From: Cellulosilyticum sp. I15G10I2
Lineage (GTDB): Bacteria > Bacillota > Clostridia > Lachnospirales > Cellulosilyticaceae
Direction: 5' to 3'
Assembly (NCBI RefSeq): GCF_900095725.1
Contig: NZ_FMMP01000006.1
Span: 1,240,001 to 1,304,000, forward strand
DNA length: 64,000 nt
Each line of letters opens with the position of its first letter. Position 1 is the stretch's first letter. Position numbers and translations under genes: made by a program. Below are positions 59,942 through 64,000 of the stretch, piece after piece. Below the pieces are notes generated by a model, which saw only the letters and a list, made by a program, of their open reading frames with translations, was not told where the DNA came from and did not search any database.

Positions 59942-62734
59942 TTATTTAAAATGGTAGATTTTGTGTCCAGTGATGATTTTCTTTTCACGATTAGTCGCTA
60001 TACCTAAAGCACCTTTTTCTAAAATTATTTTAAACAAAGGTGCCTTTTGCTGCAGATCGTATTTATTGCCCTCCACGATTTGCTGCTGCAGCTCGGTAAT
60101 ATATTTTTTTGAAATTCCCATTAAAATATTGCGTTCATTGGCATCTGCTTGTTCGATTGGCGTTCCCAGCAACTTAAACTGGTTATGCACTCTTGCCAGA
60201 GCCTCTATCTTACTTGTTTCTATCAAAGAACTTTCAATGCCTTGTATCAGATAATCCGGAACTGCTTTTAAAATATGCATAGAAACCTCATAATCCGGGT
60301 CTCTATACGTAAAAAGTGAAATGGTATCCGTAAAACTAAGCTGGCAGCCTGCCCCATATGCCCCAAGCTTAATACGGATTTGTGGATTAAGATAATGTTT
60401 TGTAAGATAAACCGCCGTAAGATAATCTATGCCATCTAATTTTCCGCTTGGCTGTGTATATTGCAAGTAGATATAGTCTACTTGCGTATCATTAACGAGA
60501 ACACTTTTTTGAGGATAGGTCTCAAAATGATAATGAGGTTCTTTAATTTCTAAGCTTAAATGGCTGTTAATCACTTTTTTCCAGCTGTTTTCATACGGAT
60601 TTATAAATACTTTTGGAGATGCAGTTGCAACAATAAGCCCTCTTTGATTATAGATTGAAGCATCCATTGCTTTAATCTTCTCGGTCCAATCTATTTGACC
60701 ACTTTTAATAAGCCCATCACAAAAGTCATATAAAGGGTAGCCTTGTTCATAAAGATATCTTTTTGAGCCTCTTTCATAGCCCATATCCAAACTTGAGAGG
60801 GCACTTAAAACATTGCCGCTCCATCCTTCTTTAAAATCTGCAGCAAACTTAATAAGTTTATGCTGATACCAAGCTGCATCCTTATTTAATAGGTTTTGTC
60901 TTGCCTCAGTAAAAAGGCCGCCATGATCTGATGCGTCTTCTCCTGAGAATACCATGATTCTTAAATAGGGCGAATACCCTTCCTCATTATTAAAAGCTAC
61001 AGTTTTTGCTTCTAATACGCCTCTAAAAGGCACCAATTCTTTTGCGCTTTCATTTAGCAAATAAGCATATAAAAACAAATAAGGGAGCTGATCTTGCTTA
61101 ATGTGAGACGTATTATAATAAAGATGTGAGCGCGCAAGCCCTTTAGGAACCTTAGTTGAAAGATACACCTTATCCCCATTTGCTTTAGCTTTTGTATCTC
61201 TATAGGGCGCCATAATAAACTCTTCTAGACTAACAGGTTCAAGTAAAGATTGCTTATGACTTTGCTGCCATAGTGCCATCTCTTCGATGATGTTTTCCCA
61301 TTCTTTTGCTGCAACTTTTGATAAAGTAAGTGGACTGACAATTTTATGTTTACCCGGAACGAGTTCAATAGTATAGGAGTACGCATTCTCAAAAAGCAAT
61401 TTACCGTAATTTTTTGGTAAGCTATTTATTTTTTTTAACTGCTCCTTTTTAATAAAATATTGATACAGTTCTCTTTCATGAGCCCATCCATCAAGCAGTG
61501 ACTGTGCGATTTCTACACCTCTATTCGCACTTTGATCTTCGCTCAGTACTGCAAGTCTTGCTTGATTGATGGCATCTTCTTCGACACTTAGATTGACTGC
61601 AGTCTCTTGCTGCAGATTTTGAATCATCTTTTCTAATATATCATTATAAACATTTAGCTTTAAATAAGGAATGTCCTGTACAATAATAGAGTAAATGGGA
61701 TAAGGCAGATCTTCATCCTTAAATATTTTTACATTTGTAAAGCCTGCCGCTTGAAGACGCTTCTGAAAATCTGAATGCGGATTTAACAAATAAGCATTCA
61801 TCCATAAATCTAATAGTTGCAGCTGCACCGCAGTAAGTTTTTGCGGGATAACAAAACTTTTGATTAAACAAGGTTTTTCTGCTTCCGGCATAACAAAATA
61901 TTTTTGATACTTTTCTTTTTGTGTAATAGCCGTCATAAGACTCACAGCACTTTCTGTTTGAGTATCTCCCTCTAAATAACTAGCAATAGTCCCTAATATT
62001 TCATCAATAGGCAAATCGCCATATAAAATGATTTTCATATTAGCTGGATAGTAGTACTTTTTATAAGCAGCTACAAACTCTTCATACGTAAGCTTTGGGA
62101 TTTCATTAGGATCTCCCCCGCTGTCATGGGCGTAGTGTGTCCCTTTATAAACAGTCTCTCTGATGCTTCTGTAAATGGCACGGTCTACGCTATTATAAGC
62201 GCCTTTCATTTCATTATAAACTACCCCTCCAAAAGACTGGGTCTGTGGATTATAGTTGTATCCTTCTTCATAAAATCCATTGGACTGATACAGCATACTA
62301 GGCTTTAGTATACTGTCTAAATAAACTTTTAAAAGATTGTTATAACATGACATATAAGGGGTGGTAAAAGGGTAAATCGTCATATCTCCGCTTGTTAATG
62401 CGTTCATAAAAATATGCGGGTATGCCGCACTCGCATCAAAAAAAAGCCTTGAGGACGGATAATTCTTAGATCCTGTAAATACAGTATGCTCAATAATATG
62501 ATTGACACCAGTACTGTCTGTCGTAGGTGTTTTAACCCCTAAAGTAAAACTTTTTTTAGTATCTTTATTTGCAATCCATACTACCCCTAGCCCAGACCTT
62601 ACATGTTCATACGTATGTAGCGTATCTTTGCCATATCTCACTGTATCTATTTTACGAAAATCGTGCTCTGAACCATAACATTTAATTACACAGCATAATG
62701 ATAAAACACCTATAACGATCCTTCTTTTTAACAT
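59942..62734 (-). CDS. Exported M16-family zinc protease
   Basis: I take ATG 62734, nine bases behind AAGGAGG, giving 930 residues. A signal-like segment, RRIVIGVLSLCCVIKCYG, covers about 4-22. The inverted zinc motif HIIEH is at 79-83, with Glu of the second helix in GVVYNEMKGAYNS near 180-192. The length and the arrangement of two halves joined by a linker match M16C presequence-protease-like enzymes, which digest peptides inside a closed chamber. Most bacterial relatives lack a signal peptide, so the exported form is notable. Confidence 0.88.
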   Translation of the reverse strand: MLKRRIVIGVLSLCCVIKCYGSEHDFRKIDTVRYGKDTLHTYEHVRSGLGVVWIANKDTKKSFTLGVKTPTTDSTGVNHIIEHTVFTGSKNYPSSRLFFDASAAYPHIFMNALTSGDMTIYPFTTPYMSCYNNLLKVYLDSILKPSMLYQSNGFYEEGYNYNPQTQSFGGVVYNEMKGAYNSVDRAIYRSIRETVYKGTHYAHDSGGDPNEIPKLTYEEFVAAYKKYYYPANMKIILYGDLPIDEILGTIASYLEGDTQTESAVSLMTAITQKEKYQKYFVMPEAEKPCLIKSFVIPQKLTAVQLQLLDLWMNAYLLNPHSDFQKRLQAAGFTNVKIFKDEDLPYPIYSIIVQDIPYLKLNVYNDILEKMIQNLQQETAVNLSVEEDAINQARLAVLSEDQSANRGVEIAQSLLDGWAHERELYQYFIKKEQLKKINSLPKNYGKLLFENAYSYTIELVPGKHKIVSPLTLSKVAAKEWENIIEEMALWQQSHKQSLLEPVSLEEFIMAPYRDTKAKANGDKVYLSTKVPKGLARSHLYYNTSHIKQDQLPYLFLYAYLLNESAKELVPFRGVLEAKTVAFNNEEGYSPYLRIMVFSGEDASDHGGLFTEARQNLLNKDAAWYQHKLIKFAADFKEGWSGNVLSALSSLDMGYERGSKRYLYEQGYPLYDFCDGLIKSGQIDWTEKIKAMDASIYNQRGLIVATASPKVFINPYENSWKKVINSHLSLEIKEPHYHFETYPQKSVLVNDTQVDYIYLQYTQPSGKLDGIDYLTAVYLTKHYLNPQIRIKLGAYGAGCQLSFTDTISLFTYRDPDYEVSMHILKAVPDYLIQGIESSLIETSKIEALARVHNQFKLLGTPIEQADANERNILMGISKKYITELQQQIVEGNKYDLQQKAPLFKIILEKGALGIATNREKKIITGHKIYHFK

Positions 62735-62770
62735 AATGTGCCTCCTTTTTGGAGTTAGGATATGCAATAA

Positions 62771-62801
62771 GGTTATATCTCATACTTTTAATTCATATAT
62801 T
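62771..62801 (+). promoter_or_regulatory. Possible sporulation (sigma-E) promoter of the SleC-like gene
   Basis: GGTTATAT and CATATATT are 15 bases apart; the second fits the sigma-E -10 consensus (CATAYAHT) fully, the first only in part. A mother-cell promoter suits a spore cortex lytic enzyme gene. No sigma-A pair is visible. Confidence 0.35.
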
Positions 62802-62840
62802 ATAGATAGCAAAATATATTATTGAAGGAGGGACTGTAAG

Positions 62841-64000
62841 ATGCCTCATCCATTTTACCCCCCTGTCATGTCACGTCAACAACTAGGCTCTTTAATTGTT
62901 GATCTTACAACTAACCCCTTATTAGGTCCAGTACTTCCTATTCCTAATGTACTTGTAACCGTCAGAGAAATGAGTGCTAACGGCGAGGGGCAGATTTATG
63001 CGGAACTTCTTACTAACGAAGTAGGGCAGACTATTCCGATTGAGCTTCCAACCCCCCCCATTGAATATAGTCTTGATCCAGCTATTTTTCAAACCCCCTT
63101 TTCGAGCTTTATTGTACAAACAAGCAGCCCCGAATATGTAGATGCCACTATTATTGGTTCTCAGGTGTTTGCAGATACGCAGTCTATACAGCCCATTGAA
63201 CTTGTCTCTACAAGAAGTGCAATGCGACAATTTGTTGAAGCCATTATCATCCCGTTTCCGACACTTTATGGCGATTTCCCACCTAAGATTCCTGAGGCTG
63301 AGATAAAACCTATTATTCCTGGTTCTGGCTTTATTACACTTGATAATGTCGTCGTCCCCGAATTCATTGTGGTACATGCGGGTTCACCAAATGATGTTAA
63401 TGCCCCTAATTATACAGTTCCTTACTTAGATTATATTGCAAATGTCGTTTCGTCAGAAATTTATCCGACATGGCCTACCGAAACCATCAAAGCTAATGTC
63501 ATCGCTATCATCTCTTTTACGCTTAATCGAGTCTTTACAGAATGGTATCGTAACCAAGGCAAAAACTTTACCATGACCAATTCAACAGCATTTGATCAAG
63601 CCTTTTCATTTGGTCGCAACATCTATGACAGTGTTACCCCGATCGTGGCAGAGGTCTTTAATACGTTTGTAAGGCGTCCCGGGGTTTTGCAGCCTCTTTT
63701 TACCCAGTACTGTGACGGCAGACAATCCCAGTGTCCTGGCTGGATGACCCAATGGGGCAGTAAGAGCCTAGGTGATCAAGGTTTTAATGCTGAAGCTATT
63801 CTTAGAAACTTCTATGGTAATATTGAACTGCCTCAAGCTGAGGTGGTTGAAGGTATTCCCGAATCCTATCCTGGTACCCCTCTTAGACTTGGGAGTACTG
63901 GTGCTGATGTAAGGAAAATGCAAGAACAGCTTAATCGTATCAGTAATAATTTTCCACTTATTCCAAAAGTTGCAACCGACGGTGTCTTTGGTCCCTCAAC
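62841..64000 (+). CDS. sleC: SleC-like spore cortex-lytic enzyme, N-terminal part
   Basis: The frame opens at ATG 62841 behind GAAGGAGGG and is open to the window edge (386 codons). An N-terminal pre-domain (about 13-125, including TNEVGQTIPIELPTPPIEYS) resembles the SleC prosequence. The middle (about 190-330) has SSEIYPTWPTETIKANVIA, FTLNRVFTEWYRNQGKNF and QYCDGRQSQCPGWMTQWGS, as in the SpoIID-like transglycosylase part of SleC. A peptidoglycan-binding domain begins near LRLGSTGADVRKMQEQLN. SleC degrades cortex during germination. The C-terminus is outside the window. Confidence 0.8.
   Translation, partial: MPHPFYPPVMSRQQLGSLIVDLTTNPLLGPVLPIPNVLVTVREMSANGEGQIYAELLTNEVGQTIPIELPTPPIEYSLDPAIFQTPFSSFIVQTSSPEYVDATIIGSQVFADTQSIQPIELVSTRSAMRQFVEAIIIPFPTLYGDFPPKIPEAEIKPIIPGSGFITLDNVVVPEFIVVHAGSPNDVNAPNYTVPYLDYIANVVSSEIYPTWPTETIKANVIAIISFTLNRVFTEWYRNQGKNFTMTNSTAFDQAFSFGRNIYDSVTPIVAEVFNTFVRRPGVLQPLFTQYCDGRQSQCPGWMTQWGSKSLGDQGFNAEAILRNFYGNIELPQAEVVEGIPESYPGTPLRLGSTGADVRKMQEQLNRISNNFPLIPKVATDGVFGPS

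Noticed and set aside
62922-63377. 151-codon minus-strand frame over the SleC-like gene
   Set aside because: The plus-strand frame is open to the window edge, has a ribosome-binding site and matches SleC; the reverse frame is a shadow.

Overview
The window is A/T-rich and comes from an endospore-forming, most likely anaerobic member of the Clostridia. Supporting signs are a complete spoIIIAA-AH operon, a SleC-like spore cortex lytic enzyme at the right edge, OLE RNA with its partner protein, a Gram-positive type IV pilus locus and a GGGtGRT/IscU-like pair. The gene set fits a Lachnospirales/Cellulosilyticum-type organism, but that placement is an inference from gene content, not a proven assignment. 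Almost the whole chromosome part is read on the minus strand.

Region 1 (1-10.4 kb, minus): asp23, nusB, xseA, xseB, ispA, a PAP2-like gene, the large OLE RNA (about 680-1345) and oapA form one operon that ends in a terminator at position 51. Upstream of it lies the eight-gene spoIIIA operon, with a possible sigma-E promoter. Region 2 (10.5-21.3 kb): a 1324-residue exported modular protein, an LTA-synthase-like membrane enzyme, and a close-packed run of efp, pepQ-like, aroQ, aroK, comFB-like, a prepilin-like gene, aroE and yqeG. Region 3 (21.3-36.9 kb): a type IV pilus locus (pilB, pilT, pilC, pilA, pilD, minor pilins, pilM, pilN, pilO, a PilX-like giant and a lipoprotein). Its 5' end carries a c-di-GMP-II riboswitch overlapping a terminator, so surface motility or attachment is probably switched on by c-di-GMP. 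Region 4 (37.5-39.6 kb, plus): a lysine riboswitch and an NhaC-family transporter, together a probable LysW lysine carrier.

Region 5 (39,875-58,138) is an 18.2-kb integrated element bounded by 22-bp direct repeats. It sits in the 3' end of the GGGtGRT gene, whose last codons it restores; the native gene end and its terminator now lie 18 kb away next to attL. The right half holds integrase, ImmA-like peptidase, a CI/Cro-like switch, a replication initiator with eleven internal 12-bp iterons, primase-helicase, a second recombinase, a sigma factor and an ArpU-like regulator. I see no capsid, portal, tail, terminase or lysis gene, so it resembles a phage satellite or a prophage that lost its late module. 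In the place of late genes it carries a cargo block: a complete retron (msr-msd RNA, deoxyribosyltransferase-like effector, reverse transcriptase), a protein with a probable PD-(D/E)XK nuclease domain, a two-TM protein with MORN-like repeats, and an unknown 233-residue protein. This block is the best candidate for undescribed anti-phage systems.

Region 6 (58.1-64 kb): the GGGtGRT protein and IscU-like scaffold, an exported M16 zinc protease, and, on the plus strand, the SleC-like enzyme cut by the window edge.
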